Part shown: in pieces, positions 25,434 to 34,023 of the stretch | Layout: every line of letters begins with the position of its first letter | Position numbering within the stretch: position 1 is the stretch's first letter | The notes under the pieces: model-generated | Seen by the model: only the letters and a program-made list of their open reading frames with translations | Databases searched by the model: none | Told to the model about the DNA's origin: nothing | Made by a program: the position numbers and the translations under genes | NCBI GenBank assembly: GCA_050246875.1 | Contig: JBFWVF010000002.1 | Coordinates: 310,001-374,000 of the forward strand | Reading direction: 5' to 3' | Source: SHWB01 sp050246875 | GTDB taxonomy: Bacteria; Pseudomonadota; Alphaproteobacteria; UBA6615 | DNA: 64,000 nt

Positions 25434-27158
25434 TCAGGCCGCGTCCTTGCTGAGGATGAAGTGGTTGAGCGCCAGGTGCTGCAGCCCGGAGCGCAGGAAG
25501 GTCGACACCGCGTCCTCAGGCGTGTGGACGATGGGCTCGCCATGCAGGTTGAACGAGGTGTTCAGCACGCCGCCGCGGCCGGTGCGGCGCTCGAACAGGG
25601 AAATCACGCGATGATAGTCCGGGTTCGCCTCGCGCGTAACGACCTGCGGCCGGATGGTGCCGTCGCGCGGGTGCGAGCCGGCGGCAAGATCGCGCGTGCC
25701 GTCCGGCGTCGCCCTGTAGGCGAGCGTCATGAACCACGGCTTCAGGTCCTTCGGGTCGTCGAAGTATCGGCCGGCGCTTTCCGAGCGGATCGAGGGCGCG
25801 AAGGGCATCCAGAAGTCGCGCTGCTTGATCGACCGGTTGAGGCGGTCGACGACGCGCCAGTCGTCGGCCGAGGCGAGCAGGGAGCGGTTGCCGAGCGCGC
25901 GCGCGCCCCATTCCATGCGCCCGCGCGAGCGGGCGACGATTTCGCCCGCGCAGAGCAGGTCGACGATGTCGGCATCGACGTCGTTGCTCTCCCGCACCGT
26001 GACGCCGCCGCCGACGGCCCGCTCGATCGTTCGCGCCTCCGCGTCGCGGTCGAAGGTGCCGCCGAGATAGAGGTTGGCGAGCACGCTCTGCGCGCGCTCC
26101 GTGCCGGTCCCGCGCGCGTGGTAGGCATGCAGGGCCGAGCCGATGGAGAGGGACTCGTCCGAGGCGCTCGGCATGATCCACAGCGACTCCACTTCGGGCA
26201 GCCCGGCGATCAGCATGTTGGCCTTGACGTTCATGAACACGCCGCCGCCGCAGACGAGGTGGCGGATGCCGGTGCGGGCGATGGCGCTGCGCACCCAGGC
26301 GACGATCATCTCCTCGGTGACGATCTGTGTCGCCGCCGCCATCTCGTCGAAGCGCACGCGCTCGAAGGCATCGCGCAGGTACTCGTAGCAATAGTTGGTC
26401 GACAGCTCCGTCCGGCAACGGAAGGAGAGGCCGTCGTCCGTCAGGCCGAGTAGCCGGCGCAGCGGCTCGGCAGCGCGCGCGGCCCGCTCCGGCTCGGCGT
26501 AGGGGGCCAGCCCCATGAGCTTGTACTCGTGCTCCCAGGGCTTCATGCCCATCAGGTAGGTGACGCGCGAGTAGATCTTGCCGAGCGAGGCGTGGCGATC
26601 GGTCTGGGCCAGCCGCTCGATCGCCGTGCCGCGGCAGACCGACACGGTGGCGCAAAGCCCGTCGCCGGCGCCGTCGCAGGTAAGGCCCAGAACGGGCGCG
26701 CCGTCGGGAACGGTCGGCGCGGTGAAGTACGCCGCTGCGAGATGCGCGAGGTGATGCTCGACGAAGTGGACGTGGCCGGCGTCGACGCCGATATGCTCGC
26801 GGACCTGTTCGATCCGCTCGCGCTTGCGCGTCTCGAAGATGATGCGGTCGTAGTCCTTCTGCTTCGCCGCCGCCGCCTGCTGTTCGCGCAGGCCCACGGG
26901 ATACCAGGTGTCGATGTTCTGCAGCGTTTCGCGCGCGTGCATGAACAGGGACGCGTAGGCGACGGCGGCGAGCGCGCGCGCATCGATGCCGCCGAGCCGC
27001 AGCACCTCGTCGATCGCCAGCCGCGGATAGCCGACCTCGTTCTTGACGCGTGTCAGCCGCTCCTCGCTGACTGAGGCGATGACGGCGCCGTCGCGCACCA
27101 GCGTGGCGCCGCAGTTGTGGCCGTCATGCACGCCGAGGACGTAGACACTATCGTTCAT
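25434..27158 (-). CDS. Carbamoyltransferase (NodU/CmcH/TobZ family)
   Basis: 574 aa. The N-terminal Kae1-like domain begins VLGVHDGHNCGA and includes FVEHHLAHLAAAYF. The C-terminal domain has GGVLNTSFNLHGEPIV and the ARALGNRS segment. The family moves a carbamoyl group from carbamoyl phosphate to a hydroxyl through carbamoyl-AMP. Here it probably O-carbamoylates a sugar. The ATG overlaps the stop of the asparagine-synthase-like gene (ATGA). Confidence 0.9.
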   Translation of the reverse strand: MNDSVYVLGVHDGHNCGATLVRDGAVIASVSEERLTRVKNEVGYPRLAIDEVLRLGGIDARALAAVAYASLFMHARETLQNIDTWYPVGLREQQAAAAKQKDYDRIIFETRKRERIEQVREHIGVDAGHVHFVEHHLAHLAAAYFTAPTVPDGAPVLGLTCDGAGDGLCATVSVCRGTAIERLAQTDRHASLGKIYSRVTYLMGMKPWEHEYKLMGLAPYAEPERAARAAEPLRRLLGLTDDGLSFRCRTELSTNYCYEYLRDAFERVRFDEMAAATQIVTEEMIVAWVRSAIARTGIRHLVCGGGVFMNVKANMLIAGLPEVESLWIMPSASDESLSIGSALHAYHARGTGTERAQSVLANLYLGGTFDRDAEARTIERAVGGGVTVRESNDVDADIVDLLCAGEIVARSRGRMEWGARALGNRSLLASADDWRVVDRLNRSIKQRDFWMPFAPSIRSESAGRYFDDPKDLKPWFMTLAYRATPDGTRDLAAGSHPRDGTIRPQVVTREANPDYHRVISLFERRTGRGGVLNTSFNLHGEPIVHTPEDAVSTFLRSGLQHLALNHFILSKDAA

Positions 27159-28837
27159 GGCAGACCTCTGGCAGTGAAGGGCGAACATGCCACGCCTTCC
27201 TCGGCGAGCCAGGTCCGGACGTGCAGGGACAGCAGGTTGCGCGCGTCGTGCGCGGTGCGCAGGAAGACGGGCAGCGTCATCTCGCGGTACTGGTGGCCGT
27301 AGTGGCCGAACCAGCGGGTGTAGCGATGGACGCGGGCATGGGCGCGCGCGCCGAACAGCCGGCGCACCGCGGCCTCGGCCGGCAGCAGCAGCCGCGCGGC
27401 GCCGGGCCAGCTATGCGGGGCCCGGCGAAAGTCGCGGAAAAGGCCGCGGTAGTCCCACTCGGCCAGCGCCTCGCGGTACAGCCGCTGGCCCAGCTTCGCC
27501 GCGAGCGGCACGTCGCGGAAGAAGCGCACGATCGCCGGGTCCCACAGCGGCAGTGCCCAGCCGAGGCCCAGGTAGTCGTAGACCCGTTGCCCGTTGACGA
27601 CGTATTTCGCCTGCCGCTCGGCATACTCCCAGCGCTCGGCGATCGCTGCCGCGGCGGGCCAGTCGAGGGGTTCGGCCGCGTCGGCCAGGGCGCCCACCGC
27701 GAGGCGCGCGGCGACCGTGGCGCGATTGTCCGCTGTCATCAGCGAGCGCCACAGGGCGAAGTGCTTGGCGATGATGGCGGCGGCGACGTTGTCGGCGCCC
27801 GTCGTGCCGTGCGGCAGCGTCTTGGTGATGTGGCCGCCGCTGATGAAGTCGCCGGTCTGGCCGTTCACGATCACCGCCTCGCGCGGCAGGCGGCGGTCGG
27901 CGAGCAGATCGCGCAGCGGCTGCAGGTCCTGGAAGTTGGGTATCGAGGCGAGCCCGTCGGCCTGCCGCCAGAAGTCGCGCCGCTGCGGCGAGGCGAAGAA
28001 TCGCCGGGCCGCCCTGCCGTCCGCGGGCGCGAACACCCAGGGCACGTCCAGCGCCGCGGCGACGGCCTTGCCCGCGACGGCATCGACGTTGCCGGGCAGG
28101 CCATAGGAGAAGGCGCGAAGGTTCGGGCAGCCGCGTTCGCGCAGCTTCGCCAGCACCAGCCGGGAGTCGAGGCCGCCGCTGACGGCGACCCAGACGGGCC
28201 GGCCGTCGGCGCGCGCGATGGCCCGATCGGTCGCGGCGTCGAGCGCGTCGAGCAGGGCGCGCCGAAGCGCGCCGTCGGCGCGCGTGTCCGGTGCCTGTGG
28301 CACGTAGTCGAACCAGCGATGGGCGCGCGCCATCCCGTCCGGCCCGATATGCAGCAACTCGCCGGCCTGGAGCTGATGCAGGCCGCGGACCGTCGTGTCG
28401 CCGCCGGTGACGTAGCCGGCCATGGCGAATTCCAGCACGGCCGCGGGCGCCCGGTCGGCCAGCGCGGCGGCATCGCGCACGGCCCGGGCGTCGGCGCCGA
28501 CGATGGCCTCGGCGGCGCCCGGCGTCGCGTAGAACAGCGGCGTGCTGCGGCAGATGTCGACGCTGGCGATCGTCGCCGCCCTGCCCTGCAGGACGAGGGC
28601 GAAGTGGCCGTCGGCGGCGGCGAGCGCCCGGCCGGTTGCCATCGGGTCGCAGCCGGCGGCGATGGCGCTGCGGGCCACCGACAGCGCGGCGGCGGCATCG
28701 CCGGTCCAGCGGAGCGTGAACGGACCGAGGTCGCGCGCGTGCCAGCCCGCCGCGCCGTCGAGCAGGAGGCGCGGCGACGGGCGGGACGCGACGGGGGTCG
28801 GCGACGGCGAGGCCAAGGCAGGTGAGGCTCGGAGCAT
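27155..28837 (-). CDS. Asparagine synthase-like protein without glutaminase cysteine
   Basis: 560 aa from the ATG at 28837. The C-terminal domain has the ATP PP-loop SGGLDSR (220-226). The N-terminal domain resembles the class-II glutaminase fold but lacks an initial MC, so it cannot hydrolyse glutamine; ammonia or another nucleophile must come from elsewhere, or the enzyme only adenylates. The proposed ATG lies inside the ops-like element at 28834-28846, so translation may start later, for example at a TTG at codon 8. Coupled to the carbamoyltransferase by ATGA. Confidence 0.75.
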   Translation of the reverse strand: MLRASPALASPSPTPVASRPSPRLLLDGAAGWHARDLGPFTLRWTGDAAAALSVARSAIAAGCDPMATGRALAAADGHFALVLQGRAATIASVDICRSTPLFYATPGAAEAIVGADARAVRDAAALADRAPAAVLEFAMAGYVTGGDTTVRGLHQLQAGELLHIGPDGMARAHRWFDYVPQAPDTRADGALRRALLDALDAATDRAIARADGRPVWVAVSGGLDSRLVLAKLRERGCPNLRAFSYGLPGNVDAVAGKAVAAALDVPWVFAPADGRAARRFFASPQRRDFWRQADGLASIPNFQDLQPLRDLLADRRLPREAVIVNGQTGDFISGGHITKTLPHGTTGADNVAAAIIAKHFALWRSLMTADNRATVAARLAVGALADAAEPLDWPAAAAIAERWEYAERQAKYVVNGQRVYDYLGLGWALPLWDPAIVRFFRDVPLAAKLGQRLYREALAEWDYRGLFRDFRRAPHSWPGAARLLLPAEAAVRRLFGARAHARVHRYTRWFGHYGHQYREMTLPVFLRTAHDARNLLSLHVRTWLAEEGVACSPFTARGLP

Positions 28838-28846
28838 GCTACCGCA
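28834..28846 (-). promoter_or_regulatory. ops-like element B (candidate RfaH recruitment site)
   Basis: Minus-strand TGCGGTAGCATGC, identical over 13 bases to site A. It is in the 62-nt gap between the rfaH-like gene and the asparagine-synthase-like gene and overlaps the apparent ATG of the latter. No convincing promoter lies between, so the site would act on transcripts coming through the rfaH-like gene. Function is inferred. Confidence 0.6.
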
Positions 28847-28851
28847 CGACG

Positions 28852-28868
28852 GGTGACCGCGTGTCACC
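28852..28868 (-). promoter_or_regulatory. Dyad of ops-like site B
   Basis: Perfect inverted repeat GGTGAC (28852-28857), 5-base loop, GTCACC (28863-28868). It lies exactly 5 bases upstream (minus-strand sense) of the ops-like 13-mer, as at site A. It may form a small RNA hairpin or be a protein-binding dyad. Confidence 0.6.
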
Positions 28869-28899
28869 GCCGCGACGCTGTTTGACGGACCCGCCGCGA

Positions 28900-29397
28900 T
28901 CACACGGCTTCGGCAAGATAGACGATCGGCACCTGCACGCGGACGGTGCGTCCGAGGATGCCGAGCAGCAGGAAGACGCGCTCGCGATCGCCCATCTGGT
29001 CGAAGCGGGCGATGTGATCGACGAACGCTCCGTCGACGATGCGCACGGCATCGCCGCGATTGAATCGCCGGGTGTCGAGACAGATGGCGCCGTGGTCGTC
29101 CTGGCGCGCCCGCAGCGCGTCGACGAAGGTGTCGTCCAGTGGCGCCGGCTCGTCGCCGGCACAGACGAGGTAGCGCACGCCGAAGGTGCCGTTGATCGAT
29201 CGCCACCGCGTCTGGTCCGCGTCGAAGCGGACGAACAGATAACCCGGGAACAGCGGTGCCAGCACCGTGTCGACGCGCCGGGCGTGGCGGCGGCGGCGGC
29301 GGAACACGGGCAGATACGCCTCGAAGCCCTGGCGGCGGAGGTTGGCCAGCGCGCGCCGCTCGGACTCGGGCTGGGTATGGACGACGAACCAGGTCAT
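28900..29397 (-). CDS. RfaH-like specialised NusG paralogue (transcription antiterminator)
   Basis: 165 aa. It begins WFVVHTQPESERRA, the NGN-domain start of NusG/RfaH proteins, and has LFPGYLFVRFD at about 53-63. A KOW-type domain follows (GDAVRIVDGAF, about 113-123). Small NusG paralogues in polysaccharide loci (RfaH, UpxY, LoaP) let RNA polymerase read through long glycan operons. It starts 1 nt after the MarR-type gene and is followed by an ops-like site. It is not the housekeeping NusG, which normally sits with secE and rplK. Confidence 0.88.
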   Translation of the reverse strand: MTWFVVHTQPESERRALANLRRQGFEAYLPVFRRRRRHARRVDTVLAPLFPGYLFVRFDADQTRWRSINGTFGVRYLVCAGDEPAPLDDTFVDALRARQDDHGAICLDTRRFNRGDAVRIVDGAFVDHIARFDQMGDRERVFLLLGILGRTVRVQVPIVYLAEAV

Positions 29398-29398
29398 G

Positions 29399-30028
29399 TC
29401 AGGCGGCCCGGGAGCCGTTGCGCCGGCGCACGCGCAGCAACGGCGGAGCCAGCACGCGGTCGGCGCCATATTCCTCGCAGGCGCGCTCGAAGGCGGCGCG
29501 CGGCGCCGTCACGTCGGTCAGGATGACGCCGTCGACGAGGCCGGCATCGGCCGCGTTCGCCACCACCGGCACGCCGAAGACGCTCGGACGGTTGACGGCC
29601 GCGTCGACGACACAGACGAGTTCGATGCTGGTTTCGCGCACGGCGAGCGTCGCGATCTCCGCCAGCTCGCCCGCCCCGACCAGGGCCACACGCTGCCAGC
29701 CGCGCGCACGCGCCTCGTCCATGACGGAGGCCATCTCGTCGCGCGCCTGGCGGAAGAAGTTGAGCGACGTCTTGAGGTATTCGGCCGTCAGACGGCTCTT
29801 CTCGGCGAAGCCCTTGGGGGTCATGTAGTAGACGTAGCGGCCGGCCGGCGCGCTGGTGACCTTGATCAGGCCCTTGCGCACGCAGCGCCGGATCAGCGCG
29901 TTCGCCAGCCCCAGGGCCACGCCGAGATCGGCCGCCACCCGCCGCTGGGTCAGGGCGACGTCCTCCTCGACCGCGTCCAGCAGGCCGAGGGTGTAAGCCG
30001 TCTCGTCGCTCTTCTGTACTTGGGTCAT
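29399..30028 (-). CDS. MarR-family EPS-associated transcriptional regulator
   Basis: 209 aa. The first 85 residues form a winged helix (LTQRRVAADLGVALGLANALIRR as recognition region). Residues about 112-200 look like a Rossmann-type domain starting VALVGAGELAEIA, which could sense a sugar nucleotide or other ligand. This architecture matches the EPS-associated MarR-type regulators found in polysaccharide clusters. It is first in the transcript with the rfaH-like gene, and a dyad covers its own promoter, so autoregulation is likely. Confidence 0.8.
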   Translation of the reverse strand: MTQVQKSDETAYTLGLLDAVEEDVALTQRRVAADLGVALGLANALIRRCVRKGLIKVTSAPAGRYVYYMTPKGFAEKSRLTAEYLKTSLNFFRQARDEMASVMDEARARGWQRVALVGAGELAEIATLAVRETSIELVCVVDAAVNRPSVFGVPVVANAADAGLVDGVILTDVTAPRAAFERACEEYGADRVLAPPLLRVRRRNGSRAA

Positions 30029-30048
30029 GCTGCGGGCCGGCCGAGCGC

Positions 30049-30063
30049 GTTCATGACGTGAAC
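30049..30063. promoter_or_regulatory. Putative operator dyad for the MarR-type regulator
   Basis: Perfect inverted repeat GTTCA-N5-TGAAC between the -10 box and the regulator's ATG, overlapping the downstream half of the -10. The position is right for steric repression of the marR-rfaH transcript. The binder is inferred. Confidence 0.45.
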
Positions 30064-30090
30064 ATACGGAGAGGACCCGCGGCGCGTCAA
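30061..30090 (-). promoter_or_regulatory. Putative promoter of the regulator-rfaH operon
   Basis: Minus-strand TTGACG (30085-30090), 18-base spacer, TATGTT (30061-30066), about 33 nt upstream of the MarR-type ATG. Good match to a housekeeping sigma promoter. Confidence 0.5.
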
Positions 30091-30135
30091 CCTCCGCGCG
30101 CGCCGTGCAACGAAAATCGGTGATGCCCCAAGGTG

Positions 30136-31275
30136 TTACCGAGGCCGGGCCGGCAGCAGGCGGTTGGCCGGGTCGCTCAGGAAGCGGTACTGGGCTTCCG
30201 CCCAGCGGCGGTGGCCGGCGGCGTTGAAGTGGGTGTCGTCGTTGCCCCAGTAGAGCGGCCCCGGGTCGGTGCCCGCCTCGGCGAGAACGCGGTACATGTC
30301 GAGATAGGGGACATCGCGCGACCGTGCGAAGGCGGCGAGGGCCTCATGCGGCCGCGCCGACCAGCGCCCGCGGAACTGCGGCAGGTGGGGCACGCCGGTG
30401 AGCGCCACGGCGACGCCATGGCGGCGGAGCAGTGCGATGGCGGCGTCGAGGGCGCCGAAGGAATCGGCCACCGCCGCCTCGACCGAAGGCGGCCAGTCGG
30501 CGGCCAGCCAGTTGGCGCTTTCGTCGAGGTCGTAGCCGGCGACGCCGAGGGCCCCGCTCCAGCGCAGGCGCGCCACCAGCTTGTCGGCGTAGTAGCCGAG
30601 GGCGGTGTGCGCGACCAGCCAATGGCCGATGCCGCTGCGTTCGCGCAGGCGCGCCACGCCGGTCGGCGTCATGGCCCAGTCGTGCTGGTTCGTCTCGCTG
30701 CGGTCGACCAGCGCGCGCAACGAGCCGTCGGCATCGCGGACCGCGAACCGCCGGTACATGTAGTCGTTGGCGACGTCGGTCATGTCGACGTTGATGACGA
30801 CGAGGTCCGGCTGGAAGCGGAGAACCTGCTCCCGCACCGCCAGGTAGTAGACGTAGTTCGACCAGCTCGATGTGCCGGTGTTGATCACCTCGTAGCGCGG
30901 GCCGCCCTGGCCGGCGTCGGCGTTGAGGCGCGCCTCGAGCAGCTCCGTCATCTTTTCGGCGTGGTTGACGCGGCCTTGCGTGTTGGAGTCGCCGATCTGG
31001 AAGATGCGCACCGTGCCCGCCGGCTTCTGCTCCGGAAAGTCGCGCTCCTCCGGCCAGCCGAGTGCGTTGGTCAGCAGGTGCATCGGGGCGCCGTAGGTCG
31101 TGACCACGACGTCGAGATTGCCGCGCAGCCTGTGGTGAAGCACCGGGTCGGTGACGATGATCCGCGTGTCGGCCGACAGCCACTGATAGACGCGTAGCGC
31201 GAGCTCCAGCCCGCCGACTGCGAGGACGACCGAAACGGTCAGGGCCGCCGCGACGATGGTCCAGCGGCGCGACAT
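30136..31275 (-). CDS. SGNH/GDSL-type hydrolase, membrane-anchored
   Basis: 379 aa. One hydrophobic N-terminal segment (about 6-28) suggests a signal anchor with the enzyme in the periplasm. The nucleophile motif is GDSN (95-98) and the C-terminal DDTHFN holds the catalytic Asp-His pair. Such proteins add or remove O-acyl groups on polysaccharides. The ATG at 31275 is preferred; a GTG at 31308 would overlap the cysNC end. It is downstream of cysNC in the same direction. Confidence 0.8.
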   Translation of the reverse strand: MSRRWTIVAAALTVSVVLAVGGLELALRVYQWLSADTRIIVTDPVLHHRLRGNLDVVVTTYGAPMHLLTNALGWPEERDFPEQKPAGTVRIFQIGDSNTQGRVNHAEKMTELLEARLNADAGQGGPRYEVINTGTSSWSNYVYYLAVREQVLRFQPDLVVINVDMTDVANDYMYRRFAVRDADGSLRALVDRSETNQHDWAMTPTGVARLRERSGIGHWLVAHTALGYYADKLVARLRWSGALGVAGYDLDESANWLAADWPPSVEAAVADSFGALDAAIALLRRHGVAVALTGVPHLPQFRGRWSARPHEALAAFARSRDVPYLDMYRVLAEAGTDPGPLYWGNDDTHFNAAGHRRWAEAQYRFLSDPANRLLPARPR

Positions 31276-31294
31276 GCCGCGGGACCGCGCCGCG

Positions 31295-33229
31295 TCAGCC
31301 GTGCCCACCGAGCGCCTTGCTGGCGAAGTCGGCGATCTGCCGCACGCAGGCCTCGACGGTCGCGGCCGAGGTGTCCACCACGAGTTCCGGTGTCACCGGC
31401 TCTTCGTAGGGCGCCGAGACGCCCGTGAAATCGCCGATCTCGCCCTTGCGGGCCCGGGCATAAAGCCCCTTCGGGTCGCGCGCCTCGCAGACCGCCATGT
31501 CGGCCTTCACCCAGACTTCGTTGAAGGCGATGCCGGCGGCCTTCGCGGCGGCGCGGGCGCGTTCGCGGTCGGCCCGGTAGGGCGAGATGAAGGCGGTCAC
31601 GACGAGCATGCCGGCGTCGGCCATCAGCGCCGCCACCTCGCCGACACGGCGGATGTTCTCGGCACGGTCCTCGGGCGAGAAGCCGAGATTGGCGTTGAGG
31701 CCGCGGCGCACATTGTCGCCGTCGAGCACGTAGACCTGCCAGCCTTCCTCGAACAGGCGCTGCTCGAGCGCCATCGCCAGCGTCGACTTGCCGGCACCGG
31801 ACAGGCCGGTCAGCCACAGCACGCCGGGCTTGTGGCGATTGCGCGCGGCCCGGCGCGCGGCATCGATGCGATGAGCCTCGGCCGTGACGTTGGTCGAACG
31901 CACCGTGACGAGGTTGCGCTGGTCGGGATACGGGCCGAGGGCGGCGAGGCCACCGGCCACCGTGATGCCCCGGTCGGCCAGCACGAAGCGCCCGGTGCGC
32001 GCGAGGTGCGTGTGCTCGTCCAGCGCCACGAGGCCGGTGGCGCGGATCACCACATCGGCGATGGCGTCGCGCGGCACTTCGCTGGCCTCGCGCGCCTCCA
32101 GCGCGTCGGCGTCGATGGTGCGGCGGATGCGCTCGACGGTGGCGGGAATCAGGCGCGTGTTGAAGCGCAGCGTCCAGCGGCTGCCGGGCTTCAGCGGCTC
32201 GCTGCCGAGCCAGAACAGGCGCGCCTCGAAGACGTCGCTCTCGAACGGCGGATTGTCGTCGTGGCTCGCCACGTCGCCGCGCTCGACGAATATCTGGTCG
32301 TCGAGCGTGAAGCCCACCGACTGGCCGGCCGACGCCTCGAGTACCTTGTCGTCGCGCCCCCAGGCCTCGATGGAGGCGATGCGCGCGCTGCGATTGGAGG
32401 GGGAAAACAGCAGCCTGTCGCCGACGGCGAGGCGGCCGCTCTCGATGCGGCCGGCGATGATGCGGCGGTGATCGAACTTGTAGACATCCTGCACCGGCAG
32501 GCGGAGCGGCAGGGCCGTTGCCGGCTGCGGCGGGCGGAACTGCGTCAGCAGGTCGAGCACCGTCGGCCCGGAATACCAAGGCATGTTGGCGGAGCGCTGG
32601 GCGACGTTGTCGCCTTCGCGGGCCGAGATCGGCACCCAGGCCACGGATTCGATGCCGACCTCGGCGAGGAACCCGCGCGCCTCGCGTTCGATCGCCTGGA
32701 AGCGGCCGGCGTCCCAGCCGACCAGATCCATCTTGTTGACCAGCACCGCCACCTGGCGCACGCCGAGCAGGTGCAGCAGCAGCGCGTGATGGCGCGACTG
32801 GCGGCGCACGCCGTGGTCGGCGTCGATCAGCAGCAGCGCGGCGTCGGCCAGCGCCGCGCCGGTGACCATGTTGCGGATGAACTCGCGGTGGCCCGGGGCG
32901 TCGATGATGACGACGTCGCGCCCGGCGTGGCGGAACCAGATCTGCGACGTGTCGATGGTGATGCCCTGGTCGCGCTCGGCCTTCAGGCTGTCCATCAGGA
33001 AGGCCCACTCGAAGGGCATGCCGCGCCGCCGGCACATCGCCTCGATGGCTTCCATGCGGCCCTCGGGCAGCATGCCGGTGTCGTGGAACAGCCGGCCGAC
33101 CAGCGTCGACTTGCCGTGGTCGACATGACCGGTGATGACGACGCGCAACTGGCCCCCGGCCGGGGCGGCGGCCGCACTGTCCGGTGCGGCGGTGCCGCCG
33201 ACGAGACGCAATTCGCTGGGCGTGGCCAT
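31295..33229 (-). CDS. cysN/cysC: Sulfate adenylyltransferase subunit 1 / APS kinase fusion (CysNC)
   Basis: 644 aa bifunctional protein. The GTPase part starts with GHVDHGKST (34-42), followed by DAPGHREF and NKMDLVGW. An APS-kinase domain begins around residue 460 with GLSGAGKST and includes DGDNVRRGLNANLGFS. It makes APS with CysD and then phosphorylates it to PAPS. The ATG shares a base with the cysD stop (TGATG). In this locus it most likely supplies PAPS to the sulfotransferase at 2.3 kb, although general sulfate assimilation is possible. Confidence 0.92.
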   Translation of the reverse strand: MATPSELRLVGGTAAPDSAAAAPAGGQLRVVITGHVDHGKSTLVGRLFHDTGMLPEGRMEAIEAMCRRRGMPFEWAFLMDSLKAERDQGITIDTSQIWFRHAGRDVVIIDAPGHREFIRNMVTGAALADAALLLIDADHGVRRQSRHHALLLHLLGVRQVAVLVNKMDLVGWDAGRFQAIEREARGFLAEVGIESVAWVPISAREGDNVAQRSANMPWYSGPTVLDLLTQFRPPQPATALPLRLPVQDVYKFDHRRIIAGRIESGRLAVGDRLLFSPSNRSARIASIEAWGRDDKVLEASAGQSVGFTLDDQIFVERGDVASHDDNPPFESDVFEARLFWLGSEPLKPGSRWTLRFNTRLIPATVERIRRTIDADALEAREASEVPRDAIADVVIRATGLVALDEHTHLARTGRFVLADRGITVAGGLAALGPYPDQRNLVTVRSTNVTAEAHRIDAARRAARNRHKPGVLWLTGLSGAGKSTLAMALEQRLFEEGWQVYVLDGDNVRRGLNANLGFSPEDRAENIRRVGEVAALMADAGMLVVTAFISPYRADRERARAAAKAAGIAFNEVWVKADMAVCEARDPKGLYARARKGEIGDFTGVSAPYEEPVTPELVVDTSAATVEACVRQIADFASKALGGHG

Positions 33230-34023
33230 CACATGTACCCGTCGGTGCGCAGGCGTTCGAAGGAGTCTTCCGCCTCGTTGTCCATCAGGCGGCCGGCACG
33301 TTCGGGCGTGCGCGTGGTCTCCAGTTCGGCGATGATCTCGTCGATGGTCGCGGCATCCGAGGCGATGGGCGCGGTGATGTTCTTCTCGCCCAGCGACCGG
33401 TAGCGCTTGCCGTCGCGCGAGAAGTACAGCTCGTTGATCGGGATGCCCTCGCGCTGCGAATAGCGCCAAACGTCCAGTTCGGTCCAGTGCAGCAGCGGGT
33501 GGACGCGCAGATGCGCGCCGGGCGGCGGCTCAGTGTTGAACTGGTCCCAGAACTCCGGCGGCTGGTCGCGGAACTGCCACTGGCCGGTGGTGCCGCGCGG
33601 GCTGAACACGCGCTCCTTGGCGCGCGTCGCCTCCTCGTCGCGGCGGATGCCGACGATGACGCCCTTGGGGTCGACACGGTCGAGCCAGAGGCGCAGGCCG
33701 GCGCTCTTGCGCGCCGCCGAGCGCGTCATCGGCGGCAGCGACGGGTCCATGTCCTCTTCCGGCGGGCAGTCGATGACGACGAGGTCGAGCCCCCATTCCT
33801 TCGTGTAGCGGTCGCGGTAGGCGTAGACCTCGTCGAGTTCCATCGCCGTGTCGAGCTGGATTACCGGAAACGGCACGCGGCCGAAGAACGCCTTGCGCGC
33901 CAGCCACAGCACGACATTGGAGTCCTTGCCGATCGACCACAGCATGCCGAGCGGCTTCAGCCGGTTGTAGGCCTCGCGCAGGATATAGATGCTCTGCGCC
34001 TCGAGTTGGTCGAGATGGTCCAT
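33229..34023 (-). CDS. cysD: Sulfate adenylyltransferase subunit 2
   Basis: 264 aa. LWSIGKDSNVVLW is the PP-loop region and the C-terminal part has ELYFSRDGKRYRSLGEKN, both characteristic of CysD. It is shorter than the usual ~300 aa, mainly at the N-terminus. It forms ATP sulfurylase with CysN. First gene of the cysD-cysNC-SGNH unit; its 5' region is shared with a divergent sugar dehydrogenase. Confidence 0.92.
   Translation of the reverse strand: MDHLDQLEAQSIYILREAYNRLKPLGMLWSIGKDSNVVLWLARKAFFGRVPFPVIQLDTAMELDEVYAYRDRYTKEWGLDLVVIDCPPEEDMDPSLPPMTRSAARKSAGLRLWLDRVDPKGVIVGIRRDEEATRAKERVFSPRGTTGQWQFRDQPPEFWDQFNTEPPPGAHLRVHPLLHWTELDVWRYSQREGIPINELYFSRDGKRYRSLGEKNITAPIASDAATIDEIIAELETTRTPERAGRLMDNEAEDSFERLRTDGYM

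Noticed and set aside
23343..26453. Long plus-strand open frame opposite the double glycosyltransferase and carbamoyltransferase
   Set aside because: Same reason; the minus-strand proteins are full-length family members.
28875..28900. TTTGACGG as a -35 box near site B
   Set aside because: It is on the plus strand, pointing away from the genes that would use it, and no -10 follows.
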